Shown piece after piece: positions 24,200 through 34,928 of a stretch of DNA of 64,000 nt. Location of the stretch: the NCBI GenBank assembly GCA_036417435.1, contig CM070905.1, positions 66,853,092-66,917,091 of the forward strand. The letters run 5' to 3'. Made by a program: the position numbers and the translations under genes. Numbering within the stretch: position 1 is the first letter of the stretch; each line of letters begins with the position of its first letter. The notes under the pieces are model-generated. The model made no database searches and was not told the origin of the DNA. It saw only the letters and a list, made by a program, of their open reading frames with translations. Source of the DNA: Inia geoffrensis (Eukaryota > Chordata > Mammalia > Artiodactyla > Iniidae).

Positions 24200-24557
24200 T
24201 CCTTTTATTTTTTCAGCTTTACTGAGGTATAATTGATAAATAAAAATTGTATAGCTTTAAGGTATACAGCTTGATATTTTGATACATGCATACGTTGTCA
24301 AAGGATCACCTCAATCAAGCTAATTTAATATATTTATCCCTATACATACCTTTTTCTTGCTTTTTTTTTTTTTTTCTTTCTTTCATGGTCAGAACCCTTA
24401 AGATCTACCCTCTTAGAAAATATCAAGTATGCAACACAGTATTGTTAATGACGCTCACCACGCTGTACATTAGATCTCTAGAATTTATTCATTTTGCGTA
24501 ATTGACACTGTGTACACTTTGACCAACATCTCCCCATCCCTGCCCCGAGCCGCAATG
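24200..24557 (-). mobile_element. L1M-type 3'UTR, reverse strand; 3' half of an inverted L1
   Basis: Antisense 3'UTR words are in order: 'gctttactgaggtataattg', 'aaggtatacagcttgatatt', 'ctcaccacgctgtacattag', 'gatctctagaatttattcat', 'gaccaacatctccccatccc'. An extra T-run with TTCT units interrupts it near 24360-24383. It abuts the next feature, which is L1 ORF2 in the opposite direction. Confidence 0.8.
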
Positions 24558-24895
24558 AAGATATCACCTCACGCTTGTTAGACTAGCTATTATCAAAAAG
24601 ATAAAAGATAACAGGTGTTGGCCAGGCTGTGGAGAAGAGGAAACGCTTGCACCATGTTGGTGGGAATAAAAATTGGTACAATCACTGTAGAAAACAATAT
24701 GGCGACTCCTCAAAAATCTAAAAATATTGATAGAACTACTGTATGATCCACCCATCTCACTTCTGGGTATATAGCCGAAAGAAATGAAATCAGGATCTCG
24801 AAGAGATATCTGTATTCCTATGTTTGTTGCAGCTTTATTCACAAGAGCCAAGATATGGAAAGTGCCTAATTGTCTATTGACAGATATATGTATAC
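24558..24895 (+). pseudogene. L1 ORF2 C-terminal fragment, forward strand; inverted half
   Basis: Forward-strand ORF2 sequence runs from 'gaagatatcacctcacgctt' through 'ggccaggctgtggagaagag', 'gttggtgggaataaaaattg', 'cacttctgggtatatagccg' and 'gaagagatatctgtattcct' to 'ctattgacagatatatg'. In active L1s this part lies just before the 3'UTR. Here it points the opposite way from the 3'UTR piece on its left, with about 200 bases of the intervening element missing. Stops and frameshifts are many, so it is a dead fragment. Confidence 0.8.
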
Positions 24896-26959
24896 CACAT
24901 TTTATCTGTTATACATGTGAATATGTGTGTGTGTGTATAATATGGGCAATCTAGAAAGAAGAGAGGAGAAGGGACATAGAAATAGGAAAGAATGAAGAGC
25001 AAAATGCTTATTGTGTAAAATGGGATATTTATCCACTACTTCTTTCTGAATGTGGGGGAATCATATTCACTGTTGGTTATGCTGTTAATTGAAACGAAAA
25101 GCAACTTAATTTCTCTGAGAGTTACCTATAGAGCTGGAAGAAAATATCAAATATTGGTATTTCTCATCTTCCCTAAGCAAACTCACACTTTCTGTGGAAT
25201 TCTTTGATTCTTTAGTGAGAAGACTGTGATTAAAAGCAAGCCAGAGGCATCTCTGATTTTGCATTGCAGCTGTTTGGGCCCTTTAATAGTGAGCTCAGCT
25301 GTAGGGGCTCAAGATCACATTATCTGGGCAGTGGGAAAAGCCCTGTCACATTCTGCCAGAGTATATTTAGCATCCTTAAGAGAAGATTTGTTATGTGTTT
25401 AAGGTCGAGAAGCCTTGTTTTATGGTCCTGATCATCAGCCTTATCATAATACAACCTTGGGAGAATTATTTTGACAATCTTTCAGTGCTTTATGAAAGTC
25501 TTTTACATAAAGTTCTTCGTAATATTTTGTGTTCTTATATTTTTTATTTTTCGGCCACCCATGTTAGCAGGGTTTGGATGGTAACTTTCTAAAGCTTCAT
25601 TACTTTTGTCAAGAGAAGAGAGAGGTTTAATTAAAAACCTTTCCCATCTTCAATCAGAGCATAGAGAGTTACTTGTTTTTTTCTTTTGGTAGAGAAAAGG
25701 GCACTTTTTCTGTATTCCTGTATCAAGTACACTTAGATAAAGAAAAAATTCTATCAGTAAAAATGCCACCAATGTTTTGGAAAAATAAAACAAGGAAGGA
25801 TGAGGTAGCCAACTGCACGTCATTTTTTTCTAAGTTTTGGATTATGGCATTTCCCTGGTAGAGATCTTTTTCCCCCACTCCATACACATACACATACACA
25901 TAATTGGGTGATATCAGTACTTAAACTTTTCAGTTTCTCCCTGTGATCAGTAACAGCAAAACTGAGCGAAAAAGCAAAAATCAAACATATCCCTGGCCAT
26001 TCCTCCTGTAAAGAATCGACTGCCCTGTCTTCTAGTTTTCAACACTTCATTATTTTCTAGTGTAAAGTGAATAAGTACAATGCAAGTAACTCTATGAATC
26101 AACACACATTCATCAACTCCAAGAAGTACATTAACACTTTCTTTTTTTAAATCACTTTTTGAATCTGCCAATTTTATGAATGTCCTATCAGCGGTTATTT
26201 ATTTGACTTGTTTATTCTGAACATCTGGTGTAAACTATTCTTTGTGCATAATATCTTATATTAGTGAGAATCTGTTGGCTGTGTAGAAAAAAAAAAACAC
26301 ACTCAGGAATCTCCAGGGTTCGTGGTTTGTTGTACAGATGCAAGAGCTACAGCAGTAAGATAAACCAGATCTTATGAGATCCACAAAACGAGACCTGATG
26401 TGAGAGCAGGAACTAAAGTGCCAGACTGGAAATGGAGTTACTCATGATTCTGAGGCACTTTAGAGATGTTTGCATCAAGAGGTTTGTGGACATCTATCTC
26501 TGGCTAATCTCATCTGTGTTCTCCCAGTCACCGTGGGTCTTTCAGGCTAAGAAGGAGGTATCTTATCCTCTCTCCTGAATGGCTTTTTCGTAACTCATAG
26601 CTTATGTCTGTTAATGACTCCAGAACCCATCAAAGCTCCAGTCCTGAGGCCTTGCTCTGCCAATCTTTTTAAGTTCAGCTCCCGCTGATTGTTACGTTTT
26701 TCACTTCAAAGTCAGATCACAGAGGGAGAATTTGATTGATCGAGGCTCTTATCACAGGGCTTGACATAAAGTGGACCAAACGACCTCAAAGTCTTTTCCC
26801 AGTCATCTCTGGTCTTGGGGGATAAGAGTAGGTTTATAAGTTAAACATGTGTTGCTTAAGCTTCCTTCTTTGCCAAGACGTGATGTGAAGCAGTTTCTAC
26901 TAGTAAGAGCTCCAGATGCGTAGGATCGTAATGATGATTCCAGCGTCTCCTCAGCCCTG
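24896..26959. other. No recognisable feature
   Basis: Unique-looking sequence with a short GT run near 24924-24937. The A-run at about 26285-26297 and the following 26300-26900 segment may hold old repeat remnants, but I cannot name them. No exon was supported. Confidence 0.35.
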
Positions 26960-27325
26960 TACATTTGAGCTTTCTTCCCATACACTTTGTTGAAACTACT
27001 CTTGTCAGGGTTATTAATGATCTCCATTTTGCCAAAGAAAAGGATCACTTTCCATCACCCTTCATATTATTTGCTCTTTCGGCAACAGACGATTAGTGGA
27101 CTATTTCATTCTTCCTGAATATATTTCTCCTGCTTTTCAGACCTCCACACTCCCTGATTTTCCTTTTGCCAGGTAACTCCTTTAGCTCCATCTGCTTTAT
27201 TCAACACTCCTCCTCCATATAACCTCTCATTCTAAGACCTCAGGCTTAGTGTTAAATGCTGTACTTTTCTCAACTCTAATTTCTCTAAAATGTCTGTTAT
27301 AAGTCTCTGGGTTTGAACAACATCT

Positions 27326-27407
27326 GTATTTTACTGACTCACTGTATATTTTGCTGTATACCTCTAGTATTTTACTGACTCACTGTATATTTTGCTGTAT
27401 ACCTCTA
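27326..27407. repeat. Perfect 2 x 41-bp tandem duplication
   Basis: 27326-27366 and 27367-27407 are identical, each starting 'gtattttactgactcact' and ending 'tgtatacctcta'. The two copies show no differences, so the duplication is much younger than the L2 copy around it. Confidence 0.97.
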
Positions 27408-27566
27408 GTTCTACATCTCCCGTCAGTATCAAATGTCTATTTGACATATTCACTAGAATTTAAATAGGTCGTCTCAAACTAAATAGATCAAAACTGCAAT
27501 TTTGATATTACCCCCAAACCTGTTCCTGCTTGATTCTGTTATAACCAGATACCCAAGCCCCAAAAA

Positions 27567-27569
<3 letters not shown>

Positions 27570-27601
<32 letters not shown>

Positions 27602-27620
27602 TATATATATATATCTATAT
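27570..27620. repeat. A-run followed by TA repeat
   Basis: About 30 A, a G, then TA units. A frame reading Lys and Tyr/Ile repeats across it is an artefact. Confidence 0.95.
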
Positions 27621-28260
27621 AAGCAAAAAAAAAGTCTTGATTCTTCTCATATTTTACATGCAATCATACCATCAAGGGCTGTCAGCTCTGCCTCCAAAAC
27701 AATTGTGCTTCTCTCGAGCGTCGCTGTTCCCCTTGGCCCAAGAAACTGTCATTAGTCATCTTACTTTATGTAATAGATTTTTAATTAATCAGTCTTTTTC
27801 CCTACAATCCATGCTCTGCAGCCAGAGTCATAATTTAAAAATGAGAATCAAACCATATCACTCTCCTGCATAAAATCCTCCAATGGCTTTCACCTACACT
27901 TTAGGGAAAAAAAAACAATCCAGACTCAACATTTGTGCAAGGCCCTATATTATTTGTCTTCTGCTTACATTTGTTACTTCCGTATCTATTCTACCACATT
28001 TTTGCTTCCTTTCTCTGCTTTTCGTTTGTAGCAAGGTTATTTGTGATCCAAAATCATTGGCTCTTTCTGAACGATTATATTTTCCTGCATATTTTCAAAT
28101 AGTGGCTCCTTTTCCCTATCAGGTCCATCTCAAGGGCCATCTCCTGAGAAAACTTCTTAGAATATCCAAATAAAATTTAGCCACAGCTTGAACTGTCACG
28201 CTCTTGTCATTTATACCGGCATCATATCTATATGGAAATGCCTCTATAGTAAGGAATTAT

Positions 28261-31019
28261 GCTTAACCTAAAAACATTTTTAATCCCTTTAAGTCTCCTT
28301 GTCAACCTTAGGGCAGGACCAAAGAGAAGGTACATAAAAAAACATGTAATTTACTGTATGAAGAGGTGCTCTGAGTCTGGCTAATATTTCTGGAACACTA
28401 TGGGTGAGAAATGTGGAATTAATTTGAAGATGTCAGCAATATATTACCACTACTACTACTCTTACTTGGAATAAGATGAATGGTCTTTTTTTGCAGGGCA
28501 GAGGAGTGGGGGACTCTAATGGGTTTTTCGGTTAAAGGTAAAACTTAACATCTCATTTTTAAATCACTGTGTTCAGAGCAATGAAGAATCACGTTACTTT
28601 GCACAATTATGTGGTCTGTCTTCAGTGTGGACTTGAGCAGCATCTCTGGATTGTGTTGTGCCTGGTTTGGGGCTTGTATTCAGGGTGGAGGTGACATGGC
28701 AGGACACATACCAGTTCTTGAATCCCGTGGCTGGTACCAGCCATGAGATTCAAGAAATAAGGGGAGGTCCTAAGGGGAGAGGCAGCCTGGGCAGAACGCT
28801 GTTTGGAGTGGTGTGCTCAGCTGACTCTGGGAGCACAGCTGTTAAATATCCACTTAGAAGTTGTCCTCTTCTCTTTGGCATTCATGTTCGTAAGCCTTCT
28901 GTAAATCTTTGCTGAATCATTGCCTGGATTTGGCTGGCCTTTTGAGAATTAAGGTAGGAGAATGAATGTGAAAAAAGCAGCAAACAGCTTGATGAAGCTG
29001 GTTATAAGATGATAAATGATTCTATTTTCCCATCATAAGTGTCCACTTGTAGAACACACAGGGAAAGTCATAGCTCTAGACAAGTGACCATTTTGAACAA
29101 GGTTTCTTGAGGGTTTAAAACAACTTCCTGGTGGACTAATGTAATTGATTTTTCAAGAATTTCCAAAATTTATTTGGGGTGGAAACTTAGTGGAAGAATG
29201 TGTTTCCTGCACTTTGCGTCATGGGACCTCAAAGGCCGTCATAGTTTAGACACCAAAAGAAGCATGACAAACATGACTTGATTTTGGAGTTTCAGGTTGG
29301 TGGAGTCTGGGGACATCTTGATTACACGATGAGCTTATCTATGGTATAGTATTTATCCAGATAATTTAAATAATAATATAATAATGCCTCAAAATATGTT
29401 TCAGTTTGCTTTATTTTCATGATGACCCTTTGGTACATTATATTTTGATATTCATGCTAGTTTAGCCATCAGAGGGCTTCTCTTTCTACTATATTCCTAG
29501 TAGTTAAGATTAGTTTTGCCTCTGAGATTGAAGTTTGATTACTGCAATGAAAATAGTTTTCATGCTATGTTTCTGTGAGCTTTTCTTCTTTTTTATTTTC
29601 TTTTCATTGGCATTTTATTTATAAAGAAATCAGTTTATTTTCTTGGTGTCTGTTACTATGAATGTTTCCAAAATCTAGTCTTATATTTCTCTTGGATTTT
29701 TTTGATTTTGATTTTTATTTTTGCAGAAACAGCTGATTTTCTCTCATGAAGGGATATTTGAGAGAATCTGTAGATTGCTTAAAATAGTCAAGACAGACAT
29801 TTGAACCACGTGAATACATTTTAGCATTGTGTCCTTTGTAAGAAATAGGTAATACTTTAATTCTTCTTGCATTTTATTTGATTTAGTTCTTTTAATTTAA
29901 AGGGAGAATTGAATATTTTTCACTTGATACTGGAACATCTGAAATGTGACATTTATTTAATTTCATTTCTACATGGACATTAGCATGGCTAGATAACCAA
30001 AGAGCTGTTCTGAATGAAGCAAATTTCGAAACATTAGATAATTGGCACTTTATTATTAGAGAATGTTAAAATTAGAGAATGTTAAAATGTTACGCTTACA
30101 CTTCTTCTAATAGTCTCTGTTTATCTGGTTAGGATAAATAGAATTGTCCCATTTATATGACTAACACTGTCCTTTAGTCCATCGTTCTCAGCTTTACTCC
30201 TGCCTGTGTCTCAGGACCAGACCACTGAAAATTTTGGTTTCTGATTAGGTTTCATGAGAGACTGCAAAATGTGAGGAAGGCAAAGGAAGCAAAGGCCAGG
30301 CCACCAGCTCCTTTCCCTTGTAGGGGAGCATCTCTTCCAGGCTTTCAGATCCATTGGGGATAGTCCCTCCCTTACTGGTCCCAGCACCCATCCAGCAGGA
30401 CTGCTGCTGGCCCCAGCCCATGGGTTCCAGTTACACGCACTCCTACCCTTGTCCGTAAGTTTCTGCAGCTGTGTGCAGTTTCTGTTCTCTGGGCTGCCTC
30501 ATCTTCCTGAGGTTTTCTTTTCAGGTCTTCTAGCAACTTTATTTTTCCATGTTAAGTTCTTTTTATGAAATAACCTGGATTGTCTAGGTGACCCCCACCC
30601 CCTCCATGAACCCTGAATAATATCAATACAGATACTTTGTGGAAAGAATAATAAACAAGCTATCTTTTATTTTCTTAAAAAGTGATTCTAATCAGCACTT
30701 AAAACTTAATTGGGTAATTGTAATTGGAGTAAGTGATATACCCCAAAGGTAGAAAATAAAACTGAATACTAAAGCTTAAAGGGCACATTCATTCATATTG
30801 TTTTTCTTTTTATATGATATTAAATAGACACCTCTTTAGTTCAGTGCTTCCCAAGCTTTAAAAAACAAAAATCCTAACATTGTTTCCTTGAATAGGGAAA
30901 ATTACCCTGAAAGTATATTTTATGTAGTATTAGCTTATCAAAAAATGTGAGCACTATTAATTTTTTGAAAACCCATGCCACTTTTTGAGTTTGATGACCC
31001 AATTGATTAAATCAGTTTT
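28261..31019. other. No recognisable feature
   Basis: Long stretch without a repeat or exon I can name. 'ttagagaatgttaaaa' occurs twice at about 30056-30088. The segment 30180-30540 is less AT-rich and could be an old repeat, but gives no diagnostic words. Confidence 0.35.
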
Positions 31020-31235
31020 TCTTTCTTTTTTTTTTTTTGAGATATAATTGACATAAAACATTATATAAATTGAAGGCATACAATGTGTTGGTACATTTAT
31101 ATATTGCCATATGATTAATATCAGTAGCTTTAACTAACACTTCTATCACATGACATGCTTAATTCTTTCTTGTGGTGAGAACATTTAGGATCTAGTCTCT
31201 TAGCAGTTTTGAAGCACGTAAAATATTATCTGTGA
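31020..31235 (-). repeat. L1M-type LINE 3'UTR fragment, reverse strand
   Basis: After a T-run come 'gagatataattgacataaaa', 'aaggcatacaatgtgttggt', 'cttgtggtgagaacatttag' and 'gatctagtctcttagcagtt', the antisense order of L1M 3' ends. Confidence 0.75.
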
Positions 31236-31718
31236 GAAGCAACTTTGAACCAAAATCTTCTACGTGGCTCTTGCCTTTTTAATTCATGCAAGTGTCTACA
31301 TGTATTAGCATCTCAGTCCTGTAATGTTTAGTAATAGCTGTGACCTCGTTTTGGAACTTCCTTAAACAGACACTGTAGACTATGATTAGTAATCTAATTT
31401 CAGGGGGAGAGTCAACTAAAGTCTCCTTGAAACACAAGTATCATTTTGTTCGTTCAGATATTTCAGTAAGTAATATATTTCTTAGGAATAAGTGAGGTAC
31501 TTTGGATGCTCTCTTAACGTGTCAAATAACTTTATTAAAATTAGGAAACTATAGAAATCTGAAGAGAAATCTAATGAAAGATTTGTCAGAGGAGTGAAGA
31601 TAAGCTCCCCTTTCTCCTTCCTTAAGGGAGCATCTTTTTTTTGAGAATTACAAGAAGAATAAGATTATTTAAAAATTGACAATTTTTCCATAGTTTACTA
31701 ACAGGAAAAAATATCGCA
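31236..31718. other. No recognisable feature
   Basis: AT-rich unique-looking sequence. Confidence 0.4.
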
Positions 31719-32046
31719 ATAAATACAATATTTATTTATTTATTTTTAATTTATTTTGGGCTACATTGGGTCTTCCTTGCTGCACGCAGTCTTTCTGTAA
31801 TTGTGGTGAGCGGGCTTCTCACTGCGGTGGCTTCTCTTGTGGAGTACGGGCTCTAGGTGTGCTGGCTCAGTAGTTGTGGCTCGGGGGCTCTAGAGCGCAG
31901 GCTCAGTAGTTGTAGCACACAGGCTTAGTTGCTCTGCGGCATGTGGGATCTTTCCGGAGTCAGGGATCGAACCCACGTCCCCTGTATTGGCAGAGCGGAT
32001 TCTGAACCACTGCGCCACCAGGGAAGTCCCATAAATAGCTATTTAA
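31719..32046 (-). mobile_element. CHR-1-like tRNA-derived SINE, reverse strand
   Basis: Read on the minus strand it begins 'gggacttccctggtggcg' at 32030 and ends in a T/TTTA-rich run near 31735. The flanks 'ataaatacaatattta' and 'ataaatagctattta' look like a diverged target duplication. The body carries the 'ctactgagcc' units of CHR-1. Confidence 0.9.
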
Positions 32047-32759
32047 AAGTAGAGTACAGTATCAGAAATACCTACATTCATTGTCACTTATGATTGTTAA
32101 TGATTCTCATATTTCAGCTGTTAGAATCATGGAAGCAATTTCTCATTGAGAAAAGGCTTTTAAAAGAAAATTGTGAATGAAAAGAAAGAAATTATAGGAC
32201 AGGCTCAAAGACAGATTTTTATATTTTTATTAGAAAAACTTATTCCTTCTTTTTCCCTTTGAGAGTATCTCATTCTTATCAAGCCTCACAGACCACAAAA
32301 GTAAATATTAGCTTTGCTTAAAGAAAGGAAAAAAGCAATTGAATTTGTTTAGCCTTCACTGAGTTCCGCTGAGGGAGTGGTTATTTAATGGGGCAAAACT
32401 GATTGCGACTACTTTGCAGGGTGAGTAGCGCTGGATTGGCAGGGAGAGAGAGCTCTGCGGGGCAGCACCGTGGGGAGCTGGGCATACCAGGCAGCAGTGG
32501 ATGGAGTGAGGTCACAGAGCTGCGCGAGGGGAGAGAAGCATGATCCTTCTTCTGTCGTTTCTTTAAGGAGAAAAGGGGGCAAATCAGTTTATTTAATAAA
32601 AAAAAAAACTACCCTCATCATTATAAACCCAGGAGTTGAGAAGCCCTTTCTCAGACTATCTTACTGTCTAAACCCAATTGAAAAAACTCATCTTCATATT
32701 CCCTCACTTATCTGTAACTGAGTGTTCACTCCATCATGCCAGGTGCGGAGATACTGGAT
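32047..32759. other. No recognisable feature
   Basis: 32400-32560 is slightly G-rich. The frame at 32470-32721 has no domain. Nothing else seen. Confidence 0.4.
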
Positions 32760-33000
32760 AGTAAAGTAAGTGGAAGAAAGTCTGAATTTTGAAGGCAAAT
32801 AGACGAAAGTTTACATACTATCTCTGTATGTATTCGGTGTCTACAAATTCCTTACATTTTCAGAGGTTTAATTTCTTCATGTGAAAATACCCATATCATG
32901 AAGTGAATTTTGGATTTTGAAATAATGAATTTAACAATCTAGGACAGTGTTTAGTACCTAAAGGTTCTCAGTAAGTGATAGCTGTCTTTATTGCGCATGG
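32760..33000 (+). repeat. MIR SINE, forward strand
   Basis: The MIR order is readable but diverged: 'gaattttgaaggcaaataga', 'acaaattccttacattttca', 'tttcttcatgtgaaaatacc', 'gacagtgtttagtacctaaa' and 'ggttctcagtaagtgatagc'. Confidence 0.75.
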
Positions 33001-33666
33001 AGTCTATAAACTTGGGTCAGCTTGCAGCCCAAGTTGCTCCAGCCTTATTATTAAAAGCGAGAAAAATCTCTGAAGGTTGCTGAACTAATATAGTGAATTG
33101 TTCAAGGCTCAAATGTGAAGTTGAATGTAAATATGTTTTGTAGGTGGTAGGATGTCAAATCAGCACATCTAAAAATGGGTTTCATGGAATTGTCATGAAG
33201 GAGATTAATAGGTGTTTCTCAAAAGAAGGTTTTGTGATTAGATAAGCTGGAAGCACAGAATTTAGGACATTTTAGAAATTTTCTTACGTTACTATGTTTT
33301 CTGAGGAGCCTAGAGAGGGTAGTAGAACACATATTTATTTATTTATTTACTATGAAACTTTTGTTTTCATTAGGCTTCTCATGACTTCTCTCCAGGGGAG
33401 AAGTCTCTGAAGTAAACTATAATTATTGTGAAAGTAAACTCAGATATACATTTTTTTCCAAGCGGGTCTCAGTTTTGTCTTTCTCTTGCTAGGAGCACTC
33501 TGACCCATTAAGTAGAGCCCTGTAGAAAACAGACTTTACCAGAAAGAAAACAGACTTTACCAGAAACTGCTTAACATTTATATAAACAGTTTAAAGAAGA
33601 ATATGGAAATGCTGTACTTCACTATTAAGGCAGAATAAAGAGAACATCTTTATCTGGGTTTGTAAA
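33001..33666. other. No recognisable feature apart from a small duplication
   Basis: Contains a TTTA run at about 33331-33350 and a perfect 21-bp tandem duplication described separately. Confidence 0.4.
33525..33566. repeat. Perfect 2 x 21-bp tandem duplication
   Basis: 33525-33545 and 33546-33566 are identical ('gaaaacagactttacc' plus 'agaaa'). Confidence 0.95.
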
Positions 33667-34928
33667 GTTCTGATGGAATTATTTATTTATTTTTAAACAT
33701 CTTTATTGGAATATAATTGCTTTACAATGGTTTGTTAGTTTCTGCTTTATAACGAAGTGAATCAGCTATACGTATGCATATATCCCCCTATCCGTCCCTT
33801 CTTGTTTCTCCCTCCCACCCTCCCTATCCCACCCCTGTAGGTGGGCACAAGGCACCGGGCTGATCTCCCTATGCTATGTGGCTGCTTCCCACTAGCTATC
33901 TGTTTTACATTTGGTACTGTATATATGTCCATTACCACTCTCTCACTTCGTCCCAGCTTACCCTTCCCCCTCCCTGTGTCCTCAAGTCCATTCTCCATGT
34001 CTGTGCCTTCATTCCTGTCCTGCCCCTAGGTTCTTCAGAAACCTTTTTTTTTTTTTTTTTTTTTTAAGTTCTGTGTATATGTGTTAGCATACAGTATTTT
34101 TCTCTTTCTGACTTTCTTCACTCTGTATGACAGTCTCTAGGTCCATCCACCTCACTACAAATAACTCAATTTTGTTTCTCTTTATGGCTAATATTCCATT
34201 GTAAATATGTGCATTCATATATATGCACATATATACAATGGAATATATTGTATATATCATCTGTCGATGGACACTTAGGTTGCTTCCATGCCCTGGCTAT
34301 TGTAAATAGAGCTGCAATGAACGTTGTGATATATGACTCTTTCTGAATTATGGTTTTCTCAGGGTATATGCCCAGTAATGGGATTGCTGGGTCATATGGT
34401 AGTTCTATTTTTAGTTTTCTAAGGAACCTCCATCCTGTTCTCCATAGTGGCTGTATCAATTTACATTCCCACCAACAGCGTAAGAGGGTTCCCTTTTCTC
34501 CACACCCTCTCCAGCCTTTATTGTTAGTAGATTTTTTGATGATGGCCATTCTGACAGGTGTGAGGTATGATACCTCATTGTAGTTTTGATTTGCATTTCT
34601 TTAATGATTAGTGATGTTGAACAGTACTTTTATGTGTTTGTTGCCAATCTGTATATCTTCTTTGGAGAAATGTCTATTTAGGTCTCCTGCCCATTTTTGA
34701 ATTGGGTTGTTTGTTTTTTTGATACTGAGCTGTATGAACTGCTTGTATATTTTGGAAATTAATCCTTGTCAGTTGCTTCATTTGCACATATTTTCTCCTA
34801 TTCTGAGAGTTTTCATCTTGTTTGTTTCCCTTTGCTGTGCAAAAAGCTTTTAAGTTTCATTAGGTCCCATTTGTTTATTTTTGTTTTTATTTCCATTTCT
34901 CTAGGAGGTGGGTGTTCTGATGGAATTA
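33667..34928 (-). mobile_element. 5'-truncated L1, reverse strand, with perfect 15-bp TSD
   Basis: The direct repeats 'gttctgatggaatta' at 33667-33681 and 34914-34928 enclose the element at 33682-34913. On the minus strand this is the last part of ORF2, the 3'UTR and an A-rich tail. The ORF2 piece is readable at 34166-34549, with [20 protein letters not shown] and the GIYPEKTII words. It is cut about 0.8 kb into ORF2 from its end, the common outcome of target-primed reverse transcription. The 3'UTR is close to that of the L1 at 238-5858. An internal T-run of about 22 lies at 34044-34066. Confidence 0.95.
34190..34247. other. Inverted repeat (hairpin) inside the L1
   Basis: The arms 34190-34214 and 34223-34247 are complementary at 23 of 25 positions, with an 8-base loop. 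In the related L1s of this window (for example 730-770) the right arm is absent and 'ccacatcttta' sequence is found in its place, so the inverted copy was made within this element. Confidence 0.9.

Larger units (their letters stand above)
26960..28260 (+). pseudogene. L2 LINE ORF2 remnant, forward strand
   Basis: The order of words follows the L2 reverse-transcriptase ORF: 'gttgaaactactcttgtcag', 'ggttattaatgatctccat', then the 'ctactgattttc'-like block at about 27140, the region around 27420-27530, 'tcacctacactt' after 'aaatcctccaatggctt' (about 27870-27900), 'gcaaggccctatattatttg' and a 3' part ending near 28260. All frames carry stops. It is interrupted by a 41-bp tandem duplication and an A/TA microsatellite. 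L2 is an ancient CR1-like LINE that mobilised MIR; this copy is dead. Confidence 0.7.

Noticed and set aside
27502..27873. 123-codon frame with Lys and Tyr/Ile runs
   Set aside because: It reads through an A-run and TA repeat inside an L2 remnant.
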